Shown: positions 7,713-16,153, counted from the first letter of the stretch. The stretch: DNA of 64,000 nucleotides from Micromonospora sp. RP3T (GCF_003027925.1 NZ_PYPS01000020.1:1-64000); one strand, 5' to 3'. The notes: generated by a model not told the origin, from the letters alone. Numbers and translations: made by a program.

Positions 7713-8560
7713 CGGTCGGGCTGCCACCGGCCGACGAGCACACCGTGGCCGGTCTGCGGATGCGCTGCCGCACCACCGGCGACGGGCCGCCGGTGGTGCT
7801 GCTGCACGGCATCGGCCGTACCCTCGACGACTTCACCGCGCTGCACGCCACGCTGGCCCGCGACCACCGTGTGCTCGCGGTGGACCTGCCCGGCCACGGC
7901 GGCTCCGCGCCGCTGCCCGGACCGCACACGCTGCCCGCCCTGGCCGGCGCGGTCGCCGGGTTCCTGGACGCCGCCGGGGTCACCGGCCCGGCCCAACTGG
8001 TCGGCAACTCGCTCGGCGGGGCGGTGGCCATGCGCCTGGCCGCCGACGCGCCGCACCGGGCGGCCGGCCTGGCACTGCTCAACAGCGCCGGCTTCGGCCG
8101 GGAGGTGACCGTGGCGCTGCGGCTGCTGGCGGTGCCCCCGCTGGCGCGACTGCTGCTGCGCCCGCACCCGGCGATCGCCCGCCGTACCGAGCGCGCCATC
8201 TTCGTCGACCCGGCCCACGTCACCGAGGAGCGGATCGCCACCGCGCTCGCGGTGGCCCGGCAGCCGCACGCGGCCCGCGTGATGCGGGAGCTGGTCCGCG
8301 ACCTGGGGACATGGCGCGGGGTACGCCCAGGCTGGCGCGCCGAGCTGCTCGACGCGGTGGCCGCGCTCGACCTGCCCACGCTGCTGGTCTGGGGCGAGCG
8401 CGACCTGATCCTGCCGGCCACGCACCTGGCGTACGCCCGGGCCCGGCTGCCCGGGGCGCGCAGCCACCTGTTCCGCGACACCGGGCACATGCCGCAGATC
8501 GAGCGGACCGTCGAGGTGGCGGCGCTGCTGCGCGACTTCTGGGCGTCACCCGGCGGGTGA
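7709..8560 (+). CDS. Alpha/beta hydrolase
   Basis: A 283-residue alpha/beta-hydrolase, third gene of the monooxygenase operon, with a GTGA start overlapping the SDR stop. Visible landmarks are the oxyanion strand VVLLHGIG, DLPGHGGS, the nucleophile elbow GNSLGG with Ser101, the acid in WGERDLILP and the catalytic His in DTGHMPQIE. There is no signal peptide, so it is cytoplasmic. An esterase acting on the ester or lactone made by the monooxygenase is the natural guess; an aromatic meta-cleavage hydrolase is an alternative that sequence alone cannot exclude. Confidence 0.87.
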   Translation: MTVGLPPADEHTVAGLRMRCRTTGDGPPVVLLHGIGRTLDDFTALHATLARDHRVLAVDLPGHGGSAPLPGPHTLPALAGAVAGFLDAAGVTGPAQLVGNSLGGAVAMRLAADAPHRAAGLALLNSAGFGREVTVALRLLAVPPLARLLLRPHPAIARRTERAIFVDPAHVTEERIATALAVARQPHAARVMRELVRDLGTWRGVRPGWRAELLDAVAALDLPTLLVWGERDLILPATHLAYARARLPGARSHLFRDTGHMPQIERTVEVAALLRDFWASPGG

Positions 8561-8633
8561 CGCGCCGCCCGACGTGGTCCAGGCCACCATCGCGCACACC
8601 GCCGGGGACCTCCGAGCGTCCCGGCCCATCATA

Positions 8634-8648
8634 GATACATGACGTATC
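8634..8648. promoter_or_regulatory. GntR operator overlapping the regulator's own start codon
   Basis: GATAC (8634-8638) and GTATC (8644-8648) form a perfect inverted repeat with a 5-base spacer that contains the ATG of the GntR gene. ATAC-N5-GTAT-type sites are typical for FCD-class GntR proteins. Binding here would directly block the gene, so autorepression is likely. Confidence 0.5.
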
Positions 8649-9292
8649 CCCGCACCGGCACCGGCCTGTCCGCAGCCGAGCGGGCCTACCGCCACCTCAA
8701 GCGCGCCGTGCTGGAGCAGATCTACCCGGGCGGCCAACTGGTGAGCGAGGGGGAGATCGCGGAGGCGACCGGGGTGTCGCGTACCCCGGTCCGGGAGGCG
8801 CTGCTGCGACTGGAGTCGGAGGGCCTGGTCAAGCTCTACCCGAAACGCGGCGCGCTGATCCGGCCGGTGTCCGCCCGGGAGACCGCCGACGTGATCGAGG
8901 CCCGCCGCCTGGTCGAGCTGCACGCCGCCGAGCGGGTGTGGCCGCGCCGTGCCGCGCTCCGCGGCGAGCTGGCCGGCCGGCTCGACGAGATGCGCCGGGC
9001 GCACGCCGCCGGGGACCTCACCGCCCTGATGGCCGCCGACCGGGCCTTCCACGCGGGGGTCGTGGAGGCCGCCGGCAACGAGATCCTGGCCGAGCTCTAC
9101 CACCGGCTGCGTGACCGGCAACTACGGATGGGTGAGGCCGGTTTCCGGCTCTCGCCCGGCTGGGCCGAGGTCGCCCTCGCCGAGCACGCCGCCCAGCTCG
9201 CCGCGCTCGACGGCGACGACCCGGCGGTGTGGCGCGACGCGGTGGCCGGGCACATCGACTCCGCCGCCGCCATGCTCGGGACGCTCCGGTGA
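8639..9292 (+). CDS. GntR family regulator, FCD (FadR) subfamily
   Basis: A 217-residue regulator with an N-terminal winged helix (residues about 10-75, SEGEIAEATGVSRTPVREALLRLESEGLV) and a helical FCD ligand domain (about 85-210). The FCD domain contains the acidic and His positions typical of metal and carboxylate binding (the His of DRAFHAGVVEAAGN and later helices). FCD regulators usually sense organic acids. The next gene, an MFS transporter, begins within its stop codon (GTGA), so the regulator probably controls uptake or export of its ligand. Confidence 0.88.
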   Translation: MTYPRTGTGLSAAERAYRHLKRAVLEQIYPGGQLVSEGEIAEATGVSRTPVREALLRLESEGLVKLYPKRGALIRPVSARETADVIEARRLVELHAAERVWPRRAALRGELAGRLDEMRRAHAAGDLTALMAADRAFHAGVVEAAGNEILAELYHRLRDRQLRMGEAGFRLSPGWAEVALAEHAAQLAALDGDDPAVWRDAVAGHIDSAAAMLGTLR

Positions 9293-10566
9293 CCGTCGCC
9301 CGCCGGCCCGCCGCGCTGATCTACGCGGTGGCCGTGACCGCTTACGTGGCCGCCGTGTTCCACCGCAGCTCGCTCGGCGTCACCGGGGTCGACGCGGCGG
9401 ACCGCTTCGGCATCAACGCCGCCGCGCTGGCCACCTTCTCGGTGGCGCAGCTCGCCGTCTACGCGGCCATGCAGATCCCGGTCGGGGTGCTGCTGGACCG
9501 CTACGGGTCACGCCGGCTGCTGCTGGCCGGCGGCGCGCTCATGGTCGCCGGGCAGCTCGTGTTCGCGGTCGCCACCGACGTCCGCCTCGCCGTCGCCGCC
9601 CGGGTGCTGGTCGGCCTCGGGGACGCGATGACGTTCATCAGCGTGCTGCGGATCGTGGCGTTCTGGTTCCCGGGCCGGCGCAACCCGCTGCTGGTGCAGC
9701 TCACCGGCACCATCGGCCAACTCGGCGCGGTGCTCGGCGCCGTACCCCTGGTGGCGCTGCTGCACCACGCGGGCTGGGCCCCGGCGTTCCTGACCGCGGC
9801 GGCGCTCGGCGGCACCGTGCTGTTGCTGGTCCTCGTCGTGGTCCGGGACACCCCGCACGCCGCGCACGTCGCCGCGCCGGCGCCCGGCCCGGCGGCGGTA
9901 CGCCGGCAGCTCGCCGACGCGTGGGCGCAGCCCGGCACCCGGCTGGGCCTGTGGACGCACTTCGTCGCCCAGTTCTCCGGCTCGGTGTTCGCGCTGCTCT
10001 GGGGCTACCCGTTCCTGGTGCAGGGGCAGGGCTTCCCGCCGACCGCCGCGGCCGGGCTGCTCACTCTGATGACCGTGGTGACGCTGGTCTGCGGCCCGGT
10101 GGTCGCGCACCTGTGCGCCAGGCACCCGTTCCACCGCTCGGCGCTGGTCTTCGGCATCACCGCCGCCACCGCCGCGGTCTGGGCGGTGGTGCTGCTCTGG
10201 CCCGGCCGCGCCCCGCACGCGCTGCTGGTCGCGCTGGTCGTGGTGCTCGCGGTCAACGGCCCCGGCTCGGTGATCGGCTTCGACTACGCCCGGACGTTCA
10301 ACCCGGTGCACCGCATCGGCAGCGCCACCGGCATCGTCAACGTCGGCGGGTTCGTCGCCTCCATCCTGCTGATCCTGGCCATCGGCGTGGTGCTCGACCT
10401 GGCCACCCCGACCGGCCGGGACACCCCGCCGCTGTCCGCGTTCCGGTGGGCGTTCGCGGTGCAGTACCTGCTCTGGGCGGTCGGCGCGGTGCAGGTGCTG
10501 CGCTACCGCAACGCCGCCCGCCGCCGGTTGGCCGACGGACGGATGCCGGTGGCGGTGCCGGCCTGA
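9289..10566 (+). CDS. MFS transporter
   Basis: A 425-residue protein with about twelve hydrophobic segments and the MFS loop 2-3 signature GVLLDRYGSRRLLLAGG. It starts at a GTG that overlaps the stop of the GntR gene, so the two are coupled. It begins with a very short cytoplasmic N-terminus and a membrane helix from about residue 8. The family is the nitrate/hexuronate-like general MFS_1 group; the substrate is not identifiable, and the FCD regulator hints at an organic acid. Confidence 0.85.
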   Translation: MTVARRPAALIYAVAVTAYVAAVFHRSSLGVTGVDAADRFGINAAALATFSVAQLAVYAAMQIPVGVLLDRYGSRRLLLAGGALMVAGQLVFAVATDVRLAVAARVLVGLGDAMTFISVLRIVAFWFPGRRNPLLVQLTGTIGQLGAVLGAVPLVALLHHAGWAPAFLTAAALGGTVLLLVLVVVRDTPHAAHVAAPAPGPAAVRRQLADAWAQPGTRLGLWTHFVAQFSGSVFALLWGYPFLVQGQGFPPTAAAGLLTLMTVVTLVCGPVVAHLCARHPFHRSALVFGITAATAAVWAVVLLWPGRAPHALLVALVVVLAVNGPGSVIGFDYARTFNPVHRIGSATGIVNVGGFVASILLILAIGVVLDLATPTGRDTPPLSAFRWAFAVQYLLWAVGAVQVLRYRNAARRRLADGRMPVAVPA

Positions 10567-10688
10567 GCGGACCGCCGACCCCGCCGCCCGACAATTGGCC
10601 CAGCGGACACGTCAACCGGCGGGCGTCGCGCCGTCGGTCATGATCGGCGGTAGGTTCGGTGGGGGACCGAGAACGAAGGAGAACTGCC

Positions 10689-11777
10689 GTGAGTCAGGAA
10701 GTCCGGGGAGTCGTGTCGCGGCGCAAGGGCGCGCCGGTGGAGGTCACCACCATCGTGGTGCCCGACCCGGGGCCGGGTGAGGCGGTGGTCCGCGTCCAGT
10801 CCTGCGGCGTCTGCCACACCGACCTGCACTACCGCGAGGGTGGCATCAACGACGACTACCCGTTCCTGCTCGGTCACGAGGCCGCCGGCGTCGTCGAGCA
10901 GGTCGGCGACGGCGTCACCGACGTGGCCCCCGGCGACTTCGTGGTGCTCAACTGGCGGGCCGTGTGCGGGCAGTGCCGGGCCTGCCGGCGCGGCCGTCCC
11001 TGGTACTGCTTCGCCACCCACAACGCGGCGCAGAAGATGACGCTCACCGACGGCACCGAGCTGACGCCCGCGCTGGGCATCGGCGCGTTCGCCGAGAAGA
11101 CGCTCGTGCACGCCGGCCAGTGCACCAAGGTCGACCCGTCCGCGCGGCCCGCCGCCGTCGGCCTGCTCGGCTGCGGCGTCATGGCCGGTCTCGGCGCGGC
11201 CATGAACACCGGCAACGTGACCCGGGGCGACTCCGTCGCGGTGATCGGCTGCGGCGGTGTCGGCGACGCCGCGGTGGCCGGCGCGGCGCTGGCCGGGGCG
11301 ACGACGATCGTCGCGGTCGACACCGACTCCCGCAAGCTCGACTGGGCGCGGAAGTTCGGCGCCACCCACACCGTCAACGCCTCCGAGGACGACCCGGTCG
11401 AGGCGATCCGCGCGGTCACCGGCGGGTTCGGCGCCGACGTGGTGATCGACGCGGTCGGCCGCCCGGAGACCTGGAAGCAGGCGTTCTACGCACGCGACCT
11501 CGCCGGCACCGTCGTGCTGGTCGGCGTGCCGACCCCGGAGATGACGCTGGAGCTGCCGCTGCTCGACGTGTTCGGTCGCGGTGGCGCGCTCAAGTCGAGC
11601 TGGTACGGCGACTGCCTGCCCAGCCGCGACTTCCCGATGCTCACCGAGCTCTACCGTCAGGGCCGGCTCGACCTGGACGCGTTCGTCACCGAGGAGATCG
11701 CTCTCGACCAGGTCGAGGACGCGTTCGCCCGGATGCACCACGGCGACGTGCTCCGCTCGGTGGTGGTCTTCCCGTGA
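10689..11777 (+). CDS. mscR: S-(hydroxymethyl)mycothiol dehydrogenase
   Basis: A 362-residue zinc-dependent class III-type alcohol dehydrogenase that oxidises the adduct of formaldehyde and mycothiol. The catalytic-zinc motif is CGVCHTDLHYREGG. GHEAAGVVEQVG follows, then the structural-zinc cysteines CGQCRACRRGRPWYC and the NAD motif GCGGVGDAAVAG. The GTG at 10689 is preceded by AAGGAG at 10676-10681. The metallo-beta-lactamase gene follows with a GTGA overlap, the usual actinobacterial formaldehyde-detoxification pair. This marks the organism as a mycothiol producer. Formate produced here is a substrate for the formate dehydrogenase further along the window. Confidence 0.9.
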   Translation: MSQEVRGVVSRRKGAPVEVTTIVVPDPGPGEAVVRVQSCGVCHTDLHYREGGINDDYPFLLGHEAAGVVEQVGDGVTDVAPGDFVVLNWRAVCGQCRACRRGRPWYCFATHNAAQKMTLTDGTELTPALGIGAFAEKTLVHAGQCTKVDPSARPAAVGLLGCGVMAGLGAAMNTGNVTRGDSVAVIGCGGVGDAAVAGAALAGATTIVAVDTDSRKLDWARKFGATHTVNASEDDPVEAIRAVTGGFGADVVIDAVGRPETWKQAFYARDLAGTVVLVGVPTPEMTLELPLLDVFGRGGALKSSWYGDCLPSRDFPMLTELYRQGRLDLDAFVTEEIALDQVEDAFARMHHGDVLRSVVVFP

Positions 11778-12403
11778 CCGCGCACGTGGACCACACCGTC
11801 ACGTCCGGGACGTTCTCGCTCGACGGGCAGACGTTCGACGTCGACAACAACGTCTGGGTGATCGGCGACGACCACGAGTGCGTGGTGGTCGACGCGCCGC
11901 ACGACGTGGCCGCCATCCGCAAGGTGGTCGGCGACCGGCGGGTGCTCGCGGTGCTGGCCACCCACGCCCACGACGACCACGTCCGGGTCGCCCCCGAACT
12001 GGCCCGCGTCACCGGGGCGCCGGTGCTGCTGCACCCCGCCGACCGGGTGCTGTGGGACCAGGTCCACCCGGACACGCCGCCGGACGGCGACCTCACCGAC
12101 GGGCAGACGGTCACCGTCGGCGGCACCACGCTCCGGGTCCTGCACACGCCCGGGCACAGCCCGGGAGCGTGCAGCCTGTACGCCCCGGAACTGGGCGTGG
12201 TCCTCACCGGCGACACGCTCTTCGCCGGCGGGCCGGGCGCGACCGGTCGGTCGTACAGCGACTTCGGGCTCATCGTCGAGTCGATCCGCACCCGCCTGCT
12301 CACGTTGCCGCCGGAGACGGTGGTGCACACCGGGCACGGCGACGACACCACCGTCGGCGCGGAGGCGCCGCACCTGGACGAGTGGATCGCGCGCGGTCAC
12401 TGA
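11774..12403 (+). CDS. MBL-fold hydrolase partner of mycothiol formaldehyde dehydrogenase
   Basis: A 209-residue metallo-beta-lactamase-fold hydrolase. The metal motif THAHDDH is followed by a His in HTPGHSPG, the Asp in LTGDTLF and a final His in HTGHGDD, so all ligands of a glyoxalase-II-like site are present. It is coupled to mscR by a 4-base overlap. The likely job is to hydrolyse the S-formyl-mycothiol product to formate and free mycothiol; that is inferred from conserved neighbourhood and fold, not shown here. Confidence 0.86.
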   Translation: MTAHVDHTVTSGTFSLDGQTFDVDNNVWVIGDDHECVVVDAPHDVAAIRKVVGDRRVLAVLATHAHDDHVRVAPELARVTGAPVLLHPADRVLWDQVHPDTPPDGDLTDGQTVTVGGTTLRVLHTPGHSPGACSLYAPELGVVLTGDTLFAGGPGATGRSYSDFGLIVESIRTRLLTLPPETVVHTGHGDDTTVGAEAPHLDEWIARGH

Positions 12404-12444
12404 GCACCCCGCCCGCCCCACCCTCGGCCCCGACGACCGGCGTG

Positions 12445-12470
12445 GCCACCGCCGACGGACCGGCGGTGGC
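12445..12470. terminator. Hairpin between convergent genes
   Basis: GCCACCGCC (12445-12453) pairs perfectly with GGCGGTGGC (12462-12470) across an 8-base loop. It lies 42 bases after the MBL hydrolase stop and 36 bases before the end of the convergent MEDS gene, as expected for a shared terminator without a T-tract. Confidence 0.55.
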
Positions 12471-12505
12471 GCTCGTCCGGGTGGACGGTGCGCCGGTGGC
12501 GGCGC

Positions 12506-13345
12506 TCAGGCCGGCACGCCGTCCAACACACGCAGCAGCCGGTCCAGCGCCGGACGGCATCCCACCAGCCGGATGCCGGTGCGGCTGGCCCGGCCGGCCC
12601 GCGCCAGCGCGGTGGCCGCGCCGGCGTCGGCGAAGCTCAGCTCCGTCAGGTCCAGCACCGGGGCCGGACCGGCCAGGGCGGTCAGCTCACCCAGCAGCGC
12701 CACGAACGCGTCACGGTTGCTGCGGTCCACCTGCCCCACCAGCCGTAACCCGGGCGGATCCCCGGTCCGGTAGGCCCGCAGCAGCGGCGACCAGGTGCGC
12801 GGCGTGAGCGGCCCGGCGGTGCCCGGGTGGGCCGCGGTGAGCAGGCGGAGCTGCTCGGCGGGGAAGCGTCGGCGGTCGTACAGGCACAGGCCGGCGACCC
12901 GGCCGTCGGGGAAGAGCGGGGCCAGCGCCTGCTCGTGGCGTCGCAGCTCGTCCAGGCTGACGCCGGACCGCAGCACCCACGCCATGTCGCCGCTGAGGCG
13001 TACCCCCGGGTAGCCCTCGTGCCGGGCCCGGTCGACCTCACGGCGGACCGTGTCGGCCAGGGCGGCCGGGGTGGGTCGTCCGGAGCCCGGGAACGCGTCC
13101 AGGGCGGGCAGGATCCGCAGCTGCCCGGCCGCCACGGCGGCCTCGGTGGGGACCCCGACGGCGTCGACCCGCAGGCGGACCGCCTGGGGCGTCCACGTCT
13201 CGGTGAAACAGACCACCTTGTGGCCGCGGCGGAGACCGGCCGCGGCGAAGCGACCCACGGCCTCCAGCGCGTCGATCTCGTCGTCGTGTATCCAGCAGAC
13301 GTGATCGCCCAGATCGACCTGGTCGACCACTGTCGTAGCAGTCAC
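12506..13345 (-). CDS. MEDS-domain and STAS-domain protein
   Basis: A 279-residue cytoplasmic protein. The N-terminal part (about 8-170; LGDHVCWIHDDEIDALEAVGRFAAAGLRRGHKVVCF) is a MEDS/DcmR-type sensory domain, a RecA-like fold also found in MtrR/DcmR regulators. The C-terminal part (about 185-275; VPA tail, LDLTELSFADAGAATALARAG) is a STAS-type anti-sigma-antagonist-like domain. This pairing is common in actinomycetes as a stress or light signalling module that works with anti-sigma kinases. The STAS region keeps LSFADAG, where the usual phosphorylatable Ser is replaced by Ala or Asp, so phosphorylation-based switching is doubtful. No kinase partner lies next to it. Confidence 0.8.
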   Translation of the reverse strand: MTATTVVDQVDLGDHVCWIHDDEIDALEAVGRFAAAGLRRGHKVVCFTETWTPQAVRLRVDAVGVPTEAAVAAGQLRILPALDAFPGSGRPTPAALADTVRREVDRARHEGYPGVRLSGDMAWVLRSGVSLDELRRHEQALAPLFPDGRVAGLCLYDRRRFPAEQLRLLTAAHPGTAGPLTPRTWSPLLRAYRTGDPPGLRLVGQVDRSNRDAFVALLGELTALAGPAPVLDLTELSFADAGAATALARAGRASRTGIRLVGCRPALDRLLRVLDGVPA

Positions 13346-13419
13346 GGTGCGGGCCTTCCCGGTGCGGCGGGTGCCCTCACCCTAACGAAGCGTCCGGCCC
13401 GGCGGCACCGGTGATCCGG

Positions 13420-13448
13420 TTGCCCGCCGCGGCGGGTCGGGTTAGCCT
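13420..13448 (+). promoter_or_regulatory. Candidate promoter of the second rho gene
   Basis: TTGCCC at 13420-13425 and TAGCCT at 13443-13448 are separated by 17 bases, a good actinobacterial sigma-A-type promoter. A near-identical pair (TTGCCC, 17 bases, TAGGCT) occurs upstream of the FHA gene at 45334. It implies a 5' untranslated leader of roughly 235 bases. Confidence 0.55.
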
Positions 13449-13690
13449 GCTCGTGGACCCGGATGCCGGCGCCAGACGCCGCCCGTCGTCCGACATCTCC
13501 CCTGTGGCCGGTCACCGACCGCCTTCTCCGCCGCTCGGCTGTCCGACCGGCTTTCTCCACCGCTCGGCCGTCCGACCGGCCGGCTTCTCCGCCGCGGTGA
13601 CACCGGCCCCGGCCCGCGCCGGACCGGTGCCGACCCGCGCCGTTCCCGGTGTCTGCGTCCGCCGACACCACTCCCGACGAAAGGTCACCC
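13449..13690 (+). promoter_or_regulatory. C-rich leader with tandem 29-base repeats, candidate Rho-utilisation region
   Basis: This 242-base stretch holds no supported gene. It is C-rich over G and pyrimidine-rich, and contains two adjacent 29-base copies (13522-13550 and 13551-13579; CTTCTCCGCCGCTCGGC-like, a few mismatches) plus a partial third copy to about 13597. Long, C-rich, poorly structured leaders are what Rho binds, and rho genes in other bacteria are autoregulated by termination in their leader. Autoregulation here is inference. Confidence 0.5.
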
Positions 13691-14809
13691 ATGAGCCCCG
13701 CGCACCGACCCGTCAGCGGTGTCCTCGACGCCGCCGGCGGGCACCACACGCTCCGGGTGGACGGCTACCTGCCGTCCACCGCCGACGTCACGCTCAGCGC
13801 CGGCCAGGTCCGCCGGTACGGCCTGCGCCGCGGCGACCTGGTCACCGGCACGGTCGCCGGCGCGTCCCACCCGGGCCGGCCGGTCCCGCTGGACCGGTTG
13901 GACACCGTCAACGGCCTGGCCGCCGGGCCGGCCCGGCGGCGCCGCGACTTCCACCAGCTCACCCCCGTGCACCCGCACGAGCGGCTACGGCTGGAGACCG
14001 AGCCGCACGTGCTGACCACCCGGGTCATCGACCTGGTCATGCCGATCGGCAAGGGCCAGCGGGCGTTGGTCGTATCCCCGCCGAAAGCCGGCAAGACGAT
14101 GGTGTTGCAGGCCATCGCGAACGCGATCACCACCAACCATCCCGACTGTCACCTGATGGTGGTGCTGGTGGACGAGCGGCCCGAGGAGGTCACCGACATG
14201 TCCCGGTCGATCAAGGGCGAGGTCGTCGCCGCCACGTTCGACCGTCCGCCCCGGGACCACACCGCCGTGGCGGAACTGGCGATCGAGCGGGCGAAACGCC
14301 TGGTCGAGCTGGGGCAGGACGTGGTCGTGCTGCTCGACTCGCTGACCCGGCTCGGCCGCGCCTACAACCTCACCGTGCGCTCCGCCGGGCGTACGCTCTC
14401 CGGCGGCATCGACGTGGCCGCGCTCACCCCGCCCAAACAACTGCTCGCGGCGGCTCGCGCGGTCGAGGAGGGCGGCTCGCTGACCATCCTGGCCTCCGCG
14501 CTGGTGGAGAACGGCTCGGCCGCCGACACGCTCATCTTCGAGGAGTTCAAGAGCACCGGCAACGCGGAGCTGAAACTGGACCGAGGGCTCGCCGACCGGC
14601 GTACGTTCCCGGCGGTCGACGTGCGCGCCTCCGGCACCCGGCGGGAGGAGGCGCTGCTGTCCGACCTCGAACGGCAACGCCTGCGGGCGTTACGGTCCGC
14701 GTTGTCCACGCTGGACCGACAGGCCGCCCTGGAGCACCTGCTGCGCCAGCTCGGCGCCACCGGCGGAAACGCGCACCTGCTCACCCGCCTCGGCGCGACC
14801 GGCCGGTAG
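13691..14809 (+). CDS. rho: Short transcription termination factor Rho (second copy type)
   Basis: A 372-residue Rho. It has the cold-shock-like RNA-binding domain (about 10-90; QVRRYGLRRGDLVTGTV, DTVNG, FHQLTPVHPHERLRLE) and the full ATPase motor. Walker A is PPKAGKT, Walker B is VVVLLDSLTRL, the Q-loop region carries DERPEEVTDM, and ALVENGSAADTLIFEEFKSTGNAEL is typical. It lacks the N-terminal helical domain and the long basic insert usual in actinobacterial Rho (about 600-700 residues). The R-loop region reads GGIDVAALTPPKQLLAAAR, differing from the canonical ALHRPKRFFGAAR. It is therefore probably an accessory paralogue; the housekeeping rho is expected elsewhere. The ATG at 13691 is preceded by AAAGG. 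Confidence 0.85.
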   Translation: MSPAHRPVSGVLDAAGGHHTLRVDGYLPSTADVTLSAGQVRRYGLRRGDLVTGTVAGASHPGRPVPLDRLDTVNGLAAGPARRRRDFHQLTPVHPHERLRLETEPHVLTTRVIDLVMPIGKGQRALVVSPPKAGKTMVLQAIANAITTNHPDCHLMVVLVDERPEEVTDMSRSIKGEVVAATFDRPPRDHTAVAELAIERAKRLVELGQDVVVLLDSLTRLGRAYNLTVRSAGRTLSGGIDVAALTPPKQLLAAARAVEEGGSLTILASALVENGSAADTLIFEEFKSTGNAELKLDRGLADRRTFPAVDVRASGTRREEALLSDLERQRLRALRSALSTLDRQAALEHLLRQLGATGGNAHLLTRLGATGR

Positions 14810-14884
14810 CCGTACCCCAGGTCCAGCCCTTTCCTCGCGGAATCTCCCTGGCCCGCCGGCCCGGCCCCGGCGATACTCGCCGGC

Positions 14885-15970
14885 ATGCCCGGACCGACCC
14901 TGACCGCCGCGCAGTCCGCCGCCCTGCGACACGTGCGCGGCGTCGCGCTGCGGGACCGCCCGGCCGCGCTCGCCGTGATCGCGGAACACCTCGCCGGCTC
15001 CGGGGCCGACCTCCGCTGCGACGAGGTCGGCGCGATGGTCACCGGGTACGGCCGGCTGACCGTCAACTTCCACCCCGACCGGCTGCTGCGCGACGGCCGT
15101 ACGGTGGTCGAGGCGCTCGACGACGAGGGCGTGTACCGCAGCCAGTTCGAGACCGGGATCTCCGGCGGCGGGTTGACCGCGTTCCCCGGTGGTGACCGGG
15201 ACCGCTGGGAGGAGGTGATGTTCGGCGGCGCGTACCAGCGTCCGGGCGTGCCCGCCGCCCAGCGCCCGAAGTACGGCGGTCTCAACCTGCTCGACCATCT
15301 CGACGGCGCCTGCCCCCGGTTCGGCTCCTGCCACCTGCGGCTGCGCCCGGAGGTGGTGGCCCGGACCACGTTCACCTTCGGGGACAGCCATCTCGGGCCG
15401 ACCGAGGTCGGCACCGCCACCGTCTTCGAGCCGGTCCTCGCCGCGCTGCTGGTCGCCACCGCCGGCACCGGCGTCAGCCTCGGCGTGTCCGGGATGGACA
15501 CCGGCACGCTGTTGCGGGCGCTGCTGTCCCGCCGGGAACGGGCCGCCGCGCGGGCCGGTCGCGCGCTTGACGACTACATCGAGGCCCAGGTGCACGGCGA
15601 GCTGAGCCTCGCCCGTGACGTCGAGGCGCTCGTGGTCGACCCGTCGTTCCGCGACACCGGAACCGGCCGCCGCCTCGCCGGCATCGCCGACCGGTACGGT
15701 TTCCCGCTGCGCTGGCATTGCGGCTTCCAGCTGCCTGTCGACGGCGTCGACGCCGACTTCCGCGGCCCGGACATTCCGCCGCTGGCCGTCCGCGTGCACG
15801 CCGAGTTCGGCCGGCCGGGGGAGCCGCTGCACGCCGCCCTGATCGGCCGGGCCGCCGGGTCACTGGTCCGCGAGCCGCACCGCTGGGCCGACCGCGGACC
15901 GGCGGAGCTGACCGGGCAGCACCTCAAGCAGCTCTGGCACGTCCTGGTCCGTTTCGGCGGGCCGGCCTGA
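14885..15970 (+). CDS. DUF3626 domain protein
   Basis: A 361-residue soluble protein of the DUF3626 type. It has a conserved N-terminal part (MVTGYGRLTVNFHPDR, QFETGISGGGLTAFPGGDRDRWEEVMFGGAY) and NFHPDR, RPKYGGLNL and SCHLRL blocks with many conserved His, Arg and Asp. The family resembles ADP-ribosyltransferase-like toxins in its YGGLN and ETGIS features, but no assay-based function is known to me. It stands alone between the Rho gene and the secreted protein genes. No membrane segment or signal is visible. Confidence 0.72.
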   Translation: MPGPTLTAAQSAALRHVRGVALRDRPAALAVIAEHLAGSGADLRCDEVGAMVTGYGRLTVNFHPDRLLRDGRTVVEALDDEGVYRSQFETGISGGGLTAFPGGDRDRWEEVMFGGAYQRPGVPAAQRPKYGGLNLLDHLDGACPRFGSCHLRLRPEVVARTTFTFGDSHLGPTEVGTATVFEPVLAALLVATAGTGVSLGVSGMDTGTLLRALLSRRERAAARAGRALDDYIEAQVHGELSLARDVEALVVDPSFRDTGTGRRLAGIADRYGFPLRWHCGFQLPVDGVDADFRGPDIPPLAVRVHAEFGRPGEPLHAALIGRAAGSLVREPHRWADRGPAELTGQHLKQLWHVLVRFGGPA

Positions 15971-16078
15971 TCGTCCGGTTTCCCCGCGCTCGCGGAGTGA
16001 CCTGGATCGCAGCCGCAGCGCCTATCCGACATCTACGGAATGACCGACAGGTCGACCTGGTTGTGCCCCGGTACGCCG

Positions 16079-16130
16079 GCACCTGACCGGTGCCGGCACC
16101 CCCGAGGGGCGCTCACCCCGGAGCGCGTCG
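16079..16130 (+). promoter_or_regulatory. Leader segment shared with the second secreted paralogue
   Basis: The bases around CACCTGACCGGTGCC then GCACCCCC, the run to GCTCACCCC and GGAGC recur with small changes at about 17279-17325, upstream of the paralogous gene. The conservation outside the coding region suggests a common regulatory or RNA element, or a recent duplication that included the leader. Confidence 0.4.
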
Positions 16131-16153
16131 TAACGATCGAAAGGGCAACCATC

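Noticed and set aside
13522..13597. CRISPR-like tandem repeats
   Set aside because: Only two and a half adjacent copies with mismatches and no unique spacers; better read as a C-rich leader repeat.
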